Source: an uncultured Lachnospiraceae bacterium (GTDB lineage: Bacteria > Bacillota > Clostridia > Lachnospirales > Lachnospiraceae). From it: 64,000 nucleotides of DNA. The position numbers were made by a program, and so were the translations under genes. Below, piece after piece: positions 1 to 8,052 of this stretch. The notes under the pieces are model-generated. The model did no database searches and was not told the origin of the DNA. It was given only the letters and a program-made list of their open reading frames with translations. Location of the stretch: the NCBI GenBank assembly GCA_949949005.1, contig CATLHM010000006.1, forward strand, positions 62,001 to 126,000, given 5' to 3'. Each line of letters begins with the position of its first letter. Positions within the stretch are counted from its first letter, which is position 1.

Positions 1-63
1 GTGCCTCCTTACGGTTTTGAAAAACGGCTCTTTGTACCGTTTCGCATCCGTTTCCTTTTTCAT
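1..63 (-). CDS. Partial CDS: N-terminus of an unidentified protein
   Basis: Twenty-one codons run off the left edge. The reverse strand reads GAAGGAGGG, about nine bases, then ATG at 63-61, and stays open to position 1 with a very polar start (MKKETDAKRYKEPFFKTV). The strong ribosome binding site supports a real start, but too little is visible to name a family. Confidence 0.55.
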   Translation of the reverse strand, partial: MKKETDAKRYKEPFFKTVRRH

Positions 64-395
64 CCTTTTCACCCTCCTTCTTAAGATTGCAACGCCAATT
101 TCTCACTACATCCGGCGTTTTGCTTACATAAATAATTATAATTAAAAAATTTGCACAAAACTATTGACAATCGCTAATAACTTTAGATAAAGTTGTTGGG
201 TAATATAGCCAAAATTGGGACTGTTTTGCGCAATGTGTGTTGCGCACCCTACGCATTACAACGTTCCGCATGTCTCGCGAACTGCCCTTAGAAAGTGCGC
301 CCGCCAGGCGCACCACTAAAAAAACGCCTCCGGGTTCTATACCCGAAAGCGTTCTTTTTATATAGTGCTACTTCCTTTGTATCGTCTTTTGGTGA
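64..395. other. Intergenic region with palindromes and a terminator
   Basis: No gene is seen. An AT-rich stretch (about 120-200) contains a perfect palindrome AACTTTAGATAAAGTT at 179-194, a possible operator for the leftward off-window gene. A GC-rich hairpin (GTGCGCC at 295-301, GGCGCAC at 307-313) follows, then the terminator at 323-353. The 16-mer at 275-290 recurs at 19819-19834. Confidence 0.5.
317..359. terminator. Bidirectional rho-independent terminator
   Basis: An imperfect stem AACGC-CTCCGGGT / ACCCGAAA-GCGTT spans 323-353, with an A-run on its left (317-324) and a T-run on its right (355-359). It can end leftward transcription of the Rpn gene at 396-1400. Confidence 0.7.
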
Positions 396-1400
396 TCAAA
401 CATCTTCATTCGCAAGCACACTGCAGATCTGCCCCACATCATAGCTCCCCACCTGCTTCTGCGCCGCGATCACCTTCTCTACCTCTGAAAGCTCCTCTTC
501 CAGTTCGTCGGCAATCACCTCTACCGATTTATTTTTGATCAGCTTTTTGCACACGGTCTGTACCAGATGCTGCCGCCTTCCCTGGATGATTCCTTCCTCT
601 ACCCCTTCCAGCTTCATGTCCACAAACGCCTTGCACATATCGTATTTCTTATCTCCGTTTTCCATACTTTCGTAATCCTCCTTAATTTTGACCTTTGCCA
701 CTACCTCAATCAACTCTCTGGTATCACTGTCGATCTGGCGGTAGGACTCCTTGTCCGTGTCCATTACCTGTTTCAGCTTTTCTTTATCCCCACAGTAACG
801 CACCACCTCAAACAACTGGCGCAGGCCTGTGTGGTATTCCTCAAACGTATCGTGCTCATGGCAGTCGTAGAGGTTCAACCTGTAGTTCGTGACGAACTCC
901 TTCATTTCCTCATCAATCTCCAATAACTCATGCAGACACCTTGCTCCGTCCCAGGGGTGTTGTGTCCCACAGTAGACCACCAGCGTGATGATTGGTATAA
1001 ATTTTTCGTCCCTGGTCATTCCCGAAAAAAATTCGTCTGTTCCGATACACAGATCATGTTCCTTTTCGTGCGCCAGCTTTTTTTGTTTCCATTGTCTCTG
1101 ATAGCTCAGGCTCTCCGTCAGCATATTGCGAAGAACCATATGATAATCTACAAAGGTCTGGTTTTCCACAGCCAGGATATGAAACAGCCTTCCCTTCCAC
1201 ATACACGCCCTGTCTACGATTGCCCGGAAATTCTTCCGCGCACCGGCCTCCTTTCCCAGATAAACAAACTGCGCATCCGCCGGTTCCAGTTCCTCGGGCT
1301 TTACCACCTGCCGTCCCTGAAACAAAGCACCGTTCACCTGATCGGCAAATCTGTGATTGTCATCCAGATAGTCAAACTGATATTCATCTTTTTTCCCCAT
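396..1400 (-). CDS. Rpn-family PD-(D/E)XK nuclease (YhgA-like 'putative transposase')
   Basis: This 334-residue protein resembles the Rpn/YhgA recombination-promoting nuclease family, cytoplasmic DNases often mislabelled as transposases. The family core is visible: D63 (IVDRACMWKG) followed by the strand FHILAVENQ, giving the E79-x-Q81 half of the PD-(D/E)XK site. The C-terminal third is the usual charged helical region (EGVEEGIIQGRRQ onward) that varies quickly between paralogues. GGGAGGT lies about five bases before the ATG. It stands alone, leftward, and ends before the terminator at 323-353. It is a different subtype from the twin genes at 3457 and 22038. The cellular role of such genes in Clostridia is not established. 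Confidence 0.75.
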   Translation of the reverse strand: MGKKDEYQFDYLDDNHRFADQVNGALFQGRQVVKPEELEPADAQFVYLGKEAGARKNFRAIVDRACMWKGRLFHILAVENQTFVDYHMVLRNMLTESLSYQRQWKQKKLAHEKEHDLCIGTDEFFSGMTRDEKFIPIITLVVYCGTQHPWDGARCLHELLEIDEEMKEFVTNYRLNLYDCHEHDTFEEYHTGLRQLFEVVRYCGDKEKLKQVMDTDKESYRQIDSDTRELIEVVAKVKIKEDYESMENGDKKYDMCKAFVDMKLEGVEEGIIQGRRQHLVQTVCKKLIKNKSVEVIADELEEELSEVEKVIAAQKQVGSYDVGQICSVLANEDV

Positions 1401-1570
1401 TTTACCTCCCTTATCATGTCAAATTTTTTGTATATGGCTGCAATAAATGCTTAAGCAGCCCTTTCCATATAAGGGATTCCTATGAGAATAGACGATTGTT
1501 CACAGACGTGAGATCAGAGTTTCAGATTCCCAGATATGTTTGAAATCATGATAGCACAGCTTATTATTTA

Positions 1571-1600
1571 TTGTAAAGTATTTTAGAAATATTTTATATT
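1571..1600 (+). promoter_or_regulatory. Promoter of the hemerythrin gene
   Basis: TTGTAA (1571-1576), an 18-base spacer and TATATT (1595-1600). Transcription would begin near 1607, so the in-frame TTG at 1600 cannot be the start codon. Confidence 0.5.
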
Positions 1601-1674
1601 TGCCCAGGTTCTTTTATTTTCCGAAAAAATATGCTAAATTAATACCAGATCATTATAGAAAGGAATCCGAAGCA

Positions 1675-2559
1675 TTGAGTGAATTGAAATGGGATACCAG
1701 ATTTAATATCGGCGTGGACATTATTGACAACGCACATCAGCGGCTTTTTTCGATTGTCGGTAAGCTTCTTAATCTGAATACAGACGAATCGAAACGGCAG
1801 CACGCCTGTCAGGAGGGAATTAAGTTTTTTAAAAGCTATGCCCTGAAGCATTTTTCAGAGGAGGAGGCCTATATGTGCTCCATAAACTACAGTGGATATG
1901 CCGTACATAAAGGCCTTCATGACAATATGTTAAAAAACACCCTGCCCGCTCTGGAAAAGGAGCTGGAGGAACAGAATTATTCCCCGGAGGCGGTTCAGCA
2001 TTTTCTGGGAATCTGTGTGGGTTGGCTGAACGGCCACATTATGATAGAAGACCGCGCGATTACCGGAAGAGTCCCTTCCAAATGGATTCACCAGCCCTCA
2101 GAGGATGTGCTTGATTCTATTGTAAAAGCCGCCCTGCCTGCCATACAGATTCTCTACCGGGTAAAGGCAGAGCTTGTCAGCAAACGCTACAATGGAGAAG
2201 ATTTTTCCTCCGGGAAAGCTCTCTGCTATCGTCTCACTTACAACGCAAAGGGAAGACCACCCATACAGGTCTACCTTATTTATGAAGAGCGGCTGATCCT
2301 TTATGCTCTCAGCGAAATGATCGGCAAACAGATCAAAGTGGTTGACCAGACCGTCCAATACGCCATCCAAATGCTCTCTGAGAAATTTGTGGACTGGATA
2401 GGGTGTCATTTTCTCTCCGACATGGAAACTTCCCTTAAGGGAACGAACCTGCTTACCTTTGACCAGCTTTTACGCTCGTTTTCAACGAACTACCCTCCTT
2501 ACAGCCTGCTTTTCAGTTCCGGTGGGAAAGGGTATCTGGCTTTTTGTATTCAAACTTAA
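1675..2559 (+). CDS. Bacteriohemerythrin-domain protein with a C-terminal CheX-like region
   Basis: A predicted cytoplasmic O2-binding di-iron protein of 294 residues. The start is TTG 1675: AGAAAGGA sits ten bases upstream and the promoter lies just before it. The N-terminal 130 residues are a complete hemerythrin helix bundle with all ligands: H21, H59-xxx-E63, H78-xxx-H82 and H121-xxxx-D126. Residues 145-294 form a second alpha/beta domain (RLTYNAKGRPPIQVYLIYEE, then helices ALSEMIGKQIK and YAIQMLSEKFV). By pattern this looks like a CheX-type chemotaxis phosphatase or a relative, but that is inference. A role in oxygen or redox sensing linked to signalling is plausible for an anaerobe. It is monocistronic and ends at a 17-bp perfect hairpin. 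Confidence 0.8.
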   Translation: MSELKWDTRFNIGVDIIDNAHQRLFSIVGKLLNLNTDESKRQHACQEGIKFFKSYALKHFSEEEAYMCSINYSGYAVHKGLHDNMLKNTLPALEKELEEQNYSPEAVQHFLGICVGWLNGHIMIEDRAITGRVPSKWIHQPSEDVLDSIVKAALPAIQILYRVKAELVSKRYNGEDFSSGKALCYRLTYNAKGRPPIQVYLIYEERLILYALSEMIGKQIKVVDQTVQYAIQMLSEKFVDWIGCHFLSDMETSLKGTNLLTFDQLLRSFSTNYPPYSLLFSSGGKGYLAFCIQT

Positions 2560-2562
2560 ATA

Positions 2563-2614
2563 ACAGGGGCTGTCTCCCCAATGATTGAAACGTCAAAGGG
2601 GAGACAGCCCCTGT
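2563..2614 (+). terminator. Strong hairpin after the hemerythrin gene
   Basis: Arms 2563-2579 and 2598-2614 are perfectly complementary (17 bp, ACAGGGGCTGTCTCCCC), with an 18-base loop and then ATCATTTT. It begins three bases after the stop codon. Confidence 0.75.
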
Positions 2615-2630
2615 ATCATTTTAACCTCCA

Positions 2631-2755
2631 TGCCGCGTTTTTTGCGGCAACGCGATGCGAAATCCACCCAGGTGGTTTCGCATCTGCGATCCAATTTGAG
2701 CCGCCTGTGGCACAAATTGTCGGTTGAAAATAAGCCATCAGGCTTATTTTCAACC
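2631..2755. repeat. Cluster of four further inverted repeats
   Basis: Four hairpins lie in tandem between two convergent genes: TGCCGC/GCGGCA (2631-2649); GATGCGAAA(T)CCACC/GGTGGTTTCGCATC (2654-2684); CAATTTG/CAAATTG (2692-2719); and the perfect 15-bp pair GGTTGAAAATAAGCC/GGCTTATTTTCAACC (2722-2755). The last one can terminate the leftward LspA-like gene. Confidence 0.65.
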
Positions 2756-2764
2756 TATCTCTTT

Positions 2765-3223
2765 TTATAAATCCGGCTGCGTTTCATATCCCAGTACACA
2801 AAGCAGGGTACCAATCATAATACAGAAATCCCCCACATTAAACACTACTTTCCCCAATCTGCCAGGAACCGGAAAGCTCACATAATCTACCACATATTTT
2901 CTCGCCAGCCGGTCATAGGTGTTGCTGTAGGCCCCGCCCAAAAGCAGGGCGAATCCCCATTTGAGCAATCCTTTTCCCGCTTTTCCCAAGGTGAGGAAAA
3001 ACACTGCCGTCAACAGCATCGTCAGAAGAACGGATACCGTCATTACCAGCCGCCTTTTGTTCTCTCCCGCATTTAAGAAAGCTCCTGTGTTATGGTACTT
3101 TCTTATGAGCAGGAATCCGCCGCATTTCTTTCTTATTTCTCCATCTGCTACTGTTTTTTCAATCTGATTCTTCAGTTTCCATTCCAGCCCAAAGATGCCC
3201 AGAATCACGCTCAGATATTTCAT
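2765..3223 (-). CDS. LspA-like (signal peptidase II family) membrane protein
   Basis: A 152-residue protein with the core of lipoprotein signal peptidase, the membrane aspartyl protease that cleaves prolipoproteins. Visible family motifs are HNTGAFLNAG (residues 44-53, matching the NxGA segment), GGAYSNTYDRL with D104, and FNVGDF with D132, the two expected catalytic aspartates. Membrane spans lie near 60-80, 86-100 and 128-146. The N-terminus is more charged than in housekeeping LspA and the first span is weak, so this looks like a diverged second copy. No partner gene is adjacent. Activity is likely but not certain. Confidence 0.65.
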   Translation of the reverse strand: MKYLSVILGIFGLEWKLKNQIEKTVADGEIRKKCGGFLLIRKYHNTGAFLNAGENKRRLVMTVSVLLTMLLTAVFFLTLGKAGKGLLKWGFALLLGGAYSNTYDRLARKYVVDYVSFPVPGRLGKVVFNVGDFCIMIGTLLCVLGYETQPDL

Positions 3224-3318
3224 AGCCTTTCGCCCTCACTTTAGTCTGTTTTACTTTCCATTATAGGATACCGCAAGGCTCTGCACAAGATTGTCCGGAA
3301 AATAAAATCCTTTCCGGC

Positions 3319-3365
3319 CATTGGATTATAAGTCCAATGACGAAAAATCTATATGCTATTATAAT
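3319..3365 (+). promoter_or_regulatory. Promoter region with inverted repeat, shared with the twin Rpn gene
   Basis: The inverted repeat CATTGGA/TCCAATG (3319-3325, 3333-3339) is followed 20 bases later by TATAAT at 3360-3365. The same arrangement and spacing recur at 21883-21928 before the twin gene. There is no good -35 box; the repeat occupies that place. Confidence 0.5.
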
Positions 3366-3456
3366 CATTCTGACAAAGAACTCAATTTAGTTCTGCGGTT
3401 AATAATTGAGCAAATCCAGAGTTCATGTTAAAATACGATAAAGGGAGAAAATATTA

Positions 3457-4386
3457 ATGGGCGATATGAAACTGTCAAATACCCCCTACGATGACGTATT
3501 CCGCACACTGCTAAATGACTGCAGCAGTCTGATCATTCCTGTTATCAACGAGATATTCGGGGAAAACTATTCGGGAAAAGAAAAAATTATCTTCTCTCCA
3601 AACGAACATTTTCTGAATCGGCAGGATGGAGATGAAGATGAAAGGATTACAGACACCAGTTTCAAAATACTGGGGAAGGAAACAAAGAAATATCATCTGG
3701 AATGTCAAAGCAGTACGGATAACAGCATGTTGGTCAGATTCTTCGAATATGATACTCAGATTGCGCTTGACGGAGGAGCGATTACAGGAAATGTACTTAC
3801 CGTATCATTACCGCATTCGGCCGTATTATTTTTGAGATATCATGAATCCACACCGGATAAGCTGAAAATAAGGATAATAACGCCAGGTGGAAAGGTGGAA
3901 TATGATATCCAGGTGATGAAAATCCAGCGGTATACGATAGAAGATATATTTCAGAAAATGCTTTTGTTCCTGCTCCCCTTTTATATTTTTTCCCACGAGG
4001 GCCGATTCCGGGAATATGAACAGGATGCATCAAAACTGGAAAAACTCCAAAGAGAGTATACGCAAATCAAAAACCGGCTGGAAGAACTGCAAATTCAGGG
4101 AATCATCAGTGAATATATAAGATGTACCATTATTGATATGTCAAATAAAGTATTAGCGCATATAGCCTCAAAATATAACACAGTCAGGAAAGGAGTAAAA
4201 TCTATTATGGGTGGAAGGGTTCTGGAATATGAAGCAAAAACCATACGAAACGAAGGCATAGAAGAAGGCATCCGGGGAACGGTTTCCATATTAGAAAAAC
4301 TGGGAATCCCATCTCAGACTATTTCTTTAAAAATTCAAGAGCAATATAATCTAAGTCCGGAGGAATCAAAAAAGTACATCAAATGA
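3457..4386 (+). CDS. Rpn-like PD-(D/E)XK nuclease family protein, copy 1
   Basis: A 309-residue protein beginning MGDMKLSNTPYDDVFRTLLN. The nuclease-type core is visible as ERITDTSFKI (D66) and YHLECQS (E82-x-Q84). A helical middle follows, then a C-terminus with the GIEEGIRGTVSILEKLGIP and SPEESKKYIK elements typical of the Rpn/YhgA group. About four residues in five match the gene at 22038-22979, and the leader is conserved too. AGGGAGA precedes the ATG. Monocistronic, followed by a 23-base palindrome. The family is presumed to act on DNA; the physiological role is unknown. Confidence 0.65.
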   Translation: MGDMKLSNTPYDDVFRTLLNDCSSLIIPVINEIFGENYSGKEKIIFSPNEHFLNRQDGDEDERITDTSFKILGKETKKYHLECQSSTDNSMLVRFFEYDTQIALDGGAITGNVLTVSLPHSAVLFLRYHESTPDKLKIRIITPGGKVEYDIQVMKIQRYTIEDIFQKMLLFLLPFYIFSHEGRFREYEQDASKLEKLQREYTQIKNRLEELQIQGIISEYIRCTIIDMSNKVLAHIASKYNTVRKGVKSIMGGRVLEYEAKTIRNEGIEEGIRGTVSILEKLGIPSQTISLKIQEQYNLSPEESKKYIK

Positions 4387-4395
4387 TTAAGGTGA

Positions 4396-4418
4396 GGCAG
4401 AGGAAATTTTCCTCTGCC
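4396..4418. terminator. Palindromic hairpin between convergent genes
   Basis: GGCAGAGGAAA/TTTCCTCTGCC form 11-bp perfect arms around a single base. A clear U-tract is missing, so terminator function for Rpn copy 1 and the opposing FtsX operon is inferred from position. Confidence 0.5.
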
Positions 4419-4493
4419 CCGCCTTCCAAAATCTCCGCTCAAAATCAAAACACTCTCATCTAAGTATCTGCCTTTCCGACACCCTGCAAACCC

Positions 4494-7226
4494 TCACACA
4501 TTTTCGTCCCGCACTGCCTCGATGATGGTATCCTTCCTGATTTTCCCCGCCGACATCCAATATGCCGCCGTCACTGCGGCCATAACCGCCCCTATGCCAA
4601 AGAATATCTTCCCCCACGGCAGCCAGGGCAGAAAATCCGGCCAGGACACATCCACCAGCCCCATTAAAGCCTGCAGTAAAAGGGCAATTACCGGCACGGA
4701 AATAAAAACCGGCATCACCGCCATCCGTATTCCTTCCAGGCCAAGCAACCTTTTGACGCCCTGCGCATCCATCCCCACCGAGCGCAGCATGGCAAATTCC
4801 CTGCGGCGCCTCATCATTGTGTGGGAAACTGCCGAAAGCGTATTGGATACCCCAATGAGGCCGAGCAGGATGCCGATACAATCCACCACGGCCTCCATGG
4901 CCTGTTTCCCCGCCGCATTATTCTCCTCCTCCAAAGCCGTACTGGCAATATAAATATCCTCCTTTGCCATCATAGCCTCGCAAAGCTCTGTGATCCGTGC
5001 CGTCGCCGCAAGATCGTTCTCCGGAGCCGTCTTTACCTTCACATAAGTGTAATACTTGCCTTCCTTTTCCTCCGAGAGATTTCCGACCACAGAATAATAC
5101 ACCGGAAGAGGCATATAGAGATTGATGGTATAATTGTTCCTGACATCTCCAAGCCTGGGGCCATCCCCTGCCACAGCCCCTACCTCTATGGGAAACCTAT
5201 AATCCGTTTCCATGGAATCCTCGGTTTTTTCTTCAAGGGTAAGCTCCTCTTTCCCGGAGAGTTTCAGATGCGAGTAGGACATCTTTTCTTTTTGCGTATT
5301 ATTCAGCACCTCCGGGTACATGGGAGCCGCGCTCCATGCCACTGCCCTCACCTTTTCCGTATCATAAAACCCGTCAGGCTCCTCCCCCCACCGGCGGCAG
5401 TATTCGTCGAAACGCTCCTCCTGCATCCCATAAAGATACACACGGATCCGGTATTTCCCATCCCGGTTCACGATTGCCCATCGGTTCAGGTCAAGGCTCC
5501 CAAAGCCGCCTCTTTCCCGAAATTCCTCCGTTTCCTTTTCCGGCCCGGCCCAGTAAGCCGCCCTTGTGACGCAGTAGTAAACGCTTTCCTCCTCCCCGGG
5601 CACGGCCTGAAGGCTTTGGAGCAATTCTCTGTCCGCTTCCGTTCCCATATCCAGCCTTACAAATATATTAAAATCATCCCCGCCCCTGTTCCTTTCGCTC
5701 AAATAATCGTTGAGGCTCATAAAGGAAAAGAATCCCATAAGGAGCATCAGGCAAAAGCTCAGCGACCAGACTCCGGCGCGAAATCCTTTCCGGTTTGCTC
5801 TGTGGGAGGCCCTTGCCAGCTCCCCTTCATAGCCAAGGAACTTTACAGAAAACGATTTCCTGCAAGCCCATCCGGGAAATGTGTGCCTTTTTTCCGGTGC
5901 GCGCCTCTTCCCCTGTCTTTCCTTTGCGCACCTCTTCTCCCGCCTTTCCTTTTTTCCCGTCCCTTCCTGCATCCTTATGGCCTCTAAGGGCGAAAGCCGG
6001 GAAATTTTCAGGGCAGGCCAGAATGCTGACGCCAGAACCGTCAGGAAAGAAAGCGCCGCGGAGAGCAGGGCTGCCCAGAGCGAAAAGCGGACTTTAATCG
6101 GAAAGTACAGAAACTCTCCCGCAATATCCGTATAAAGCCTCATGATTACTACGGTAAATCCATATCCGGCCCCAAGGCTGAGCAAAACGGGCGCAGCAGA
6201 CAACACCACACCTTCCATCAAAATGGAAACGGCGATCTGTCCGGGAGTAGCCCCCACGGAACGGAACATCCCAAGCTGCTTCATCCGGGCGCTGGCGGAT
6301 ACCTGGAAAGCGCCGCAGATAATCATCACGAAAGCCCCCATCACCAGAAGGACTATGGCCGCATAAATAAGGATCTGGCCGATATTTTCGAGGGAGAAAG
6401 CGGCATCCGGCGGAAAAACGAAATTCAGGGCCAAAAGCATGGTGTGATATGCAAAGTGATTTTCATACCGCCCATACTCATCCTTCCCGATCCCCATGGC
6501 GTCCGCGATCTGCGGCATGACCTCATAGGTCTTGCGGATATCCTTAAGCTTCACATAAATCACCAGCTCATCCTGATCGGAAAGTGCCTCCCTGTCCATA
6601 TATCCCATGGCATAATAACCGGGAACCGTGGTATTGGTGGTGAGATCCATCTTTCCCACCAGCGTAACCTCTTTCTCCCCTGTCCGGAAAAAGCGCTCCC
6701 CCTCCCGGCGGGCCAGCGCCGCCTCCAGCGGTTCTTCCCCCACACGCCTCTGCCCCTCGGGAAAACTTATGGTGTCGCCCAGACGGTACTCCGGATGATA
6801 TTCAAAAAAGGATTTGGATACCGCAATCTCTCCGGGCCTTTCCGGCACTCGTCCTTCTATGATCGTATTTTTTTCACCCATCATATCCCAGTAATTTTCA
6901 TCCGCGTCCCGAAGGAGCAGATAAGGCAGACGGCTTCCCTCGGGAAGCTCTAAGCAGGTAAAAGGCCCCTTTAGCATCGTGGCTTCCACATAGAGATTGT
7001 CCTCCGCCAGCTTTAGCTTCCCGGCAGGAATATCCCCACCAAGCTCCCCGTGCCACTGCCCGCCTTCATATTCTTCGATCTCCACCCGCCATTTTATTTC
7101 CGTATAACCATAGGTACACATGGCGCAAAGCAGCGTGGATGCCAGAAGAACGGACACCATGATGGAAAGGGAGGTGCGCTTGTTCAGCCGAATGGTGTTT
7201 AAGGTGTATCGGAATAAGGTTCTCAT
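4494..7226 (-). CDS. ABC transporter permease, FtsX/MacB superfamily
   Basis: A 910-residue membrane protein, the permease partner of the ATPase directly upstream. The start is ATG 7226: GGGGGAGGTGG precedes it and the ATGA overlaps the ATPase stop. Layout: an N-terminal membrane helix (about residues 18-40), a large extracellular domain, a first FtsX block (about 275-420, with RMKQLGMFRSVGATPGQI), a strongly basic linker, a second membrane helix and extracellular domain, and a C-terminal FtsX block (about 770-900, with REFAMLRSVGMDAQGVKRL). Transporters of this type with an adjacent two-component system usually handle antimicrobial peptides or lipid-like substrates, as in the Bce family, but this protein's substrate cannot be read from sequence. 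Confidence 0.85.
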   Translation of the reverse strand: MRTLFRYTLNTIRLNKRTSLSIMVSVLLASTLLCAMCTYGYTEIKWRVEIEEYEGGQWHGELGGDIPAGKLKLAEDNLYVEATMLKGPFTCLELPEGSRLPYLLLRDADENYWDMMGEKNTIIEGRVPERPGEIAVSKSFFEYHPEYRLGDTISFPEGQRRVGEEPLEAALARREGERFFRTGEKEVTLVGKMDLTTNTTVPGYYAMGYMDREALSDQDELVIYVKLKDIRKTYEVMPQIADAMGIGKDEYGRYENHFAYHTMLLALNFVFPPDAAFSLENIGQILIYAAIVLLVMGAFVMIICGAFQVSASARMKQLGMFRSVGATPGQIAVSILMEGVVLSAAPVLLSLGAGYGFTVVIMRLYTDIAGEFLYFPIKVRFSLWAALLSAALSFLTVLASAFWPALKISRLSPLEAIRMQEGTGKKERREKRCAKERQGKRRAPEKRHTFPGWACRKSFSVKFLGYEGELARASHRANRKGFRAGVWSLSFCLMLLMGFFSFMSLNDYLSERNRGGDDFNIFVRLDMGTEADRELLQSLQAVPGEEESVYYCVTRAAYWAGPEKETEEFRERGGFGSLDLNRWAIVNRDGKYRIRVYLYGMQEERFDEYCRRWGEEPDGFYDTEKVRAVAWSAAPMYPEVLNNTQKEKMSYSHLKLSGKEELTLEEKTEDSMETDYRFPIEVGAVAGDGPRLGDVRNNYTINLYMPLPVYYSVVGNLSEEKEGKYYTYVKVKTAPENDLAATARITELCEAMMAKEDIYIASTALEEENNAAGKQAMEAVVDCIGILLGLIGVSNTLSAVSHTMMRRRREFAMLRSVGMDAQGVKRLLGLEGIRMAVMPVFISVPVIALLLQALMGLVDVSWPDFLPWLPWGKIFFGIGAVMAAVTAAYWMSAGKIRKDTIIEAVRDENV

Positions 7227-7999
7227 CCTTCCACCTCCCCCTGGCAGCCTTTCCTGAGGGACTCCTCCCATGGCAAAGCCTCCTTCAAAAGATTTTTCGC
7301 CCGCGGGGAAGGATTGGCATCGTCCGAAAGGATCCTGCCATCCTCAATGGCAACGATCCGGTCCGCCTCCAGAGCGATCCGCTCATCATGGGTAATCAGA
7401 AGAATGGTCTGCTTATACTTTTTGTTGGAAAGCTTTAAAAGCCCCAGGATTTCCTCCGAGTTTCTTCGATCCAGATTCCCGGTGGGCTCGTCCGCCAGCA
7501 AAATGGCAGGCCGGTAAATCAGCGCCCTTGCAATAGCCGCCCGCTGCTGCTGTCCGCCGGAGAGCTGGCTGGGCAGGTGGGTCAGCCGCTCCTTCAGTCC
7601 CAATATCTCCACCAGCTCGTCAAATCTTCCCTCATCCGGCTTCTGGTTGTCCAAAAGCATGGGGAGAAGAATATTCTGCCTCACGTCAATGGAGGGGATC
7701 AGGTTATAAAACTGATACACAAGCCCCACCTTCCGCCGCCGAAAAATGGAAAGCTGCTTTTCGCTTAAGGTGGCAATGTCCGTCCCCTCAATCCATATCC
7801 GGCCGCCGTCAGGACGATCCACTCCGCCCAGCATATGGAGCAGTGTGGACTTGCCGGAGCCGGAAGCCCCTATGATTGCCACAAACTCCCCTTTTTCCAC
7901 CGACAAATCCACCTGATCAAGAGCCGTAACCTTCGTCGGTCCGCTGCCATAAATCTTTGACAGCTTTTCACATTTCAATATCTCCATATCCTTATCCAT
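7223..7999 (-). CDS. ABC transporter ATP-binding protein (MacB/LolD/BceA type)
   Basis: A cytoplasmic ATPase of 258 residues powering the downstream FtsX permease. It has Walker A GASGSGKS (about 44-51), Q-loop VYQFYNLIPS, signature LSGGQQQRAAIARAL, Walker B ILLADEPTGNLD and H-loop ITHD, all intact. The chosen start is ATG 7999 (MDKDMEILKC) after GGAAAGG; ATG 7987 is an alternative. It follows the kinase gene by 53 bases and overlaps the permease by four. The last residues (RAKNLLKEALPWEESLRKG) extend a little beyond the usual fold. Confidence 0.9.
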   Translation of the reverse strand: MDKDMEILKCEKLSKIYGSGPTKVTALDQVDLSVEKGEFVAIIGASGSGKSTLLHMLGGVDRPDGGRIWIEGTDIATLSEKQLSIFRRRKVGLVYQFYNLIPSIDVRQNILLPMLLDNQKPDEGRFDELVEILGLKERLTHLPSQLSGGQQQRAAIARALIYRPAILLADEPTGNLDRRNSEEILGLLKLSNKKYKQTILLITHDERIALEADRIVAIEDGRILSDDANPSPRAKNLLKEALPWEESLRKGCQGEVEG

Positions 8000-8052
8000 G
8001 CCTTTCCGTTTTCCCCGCAGTATAACAGTCCAACATGACATTTGGGTGACAT

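Noticed and set aside
1600..1674. Earlier TTG start for the hemerythrin protein
   Set aside because: It lies within or at the promoter and lacks a ribosome site; TTG 1675 has AGAAAGGA ten bases upstream.
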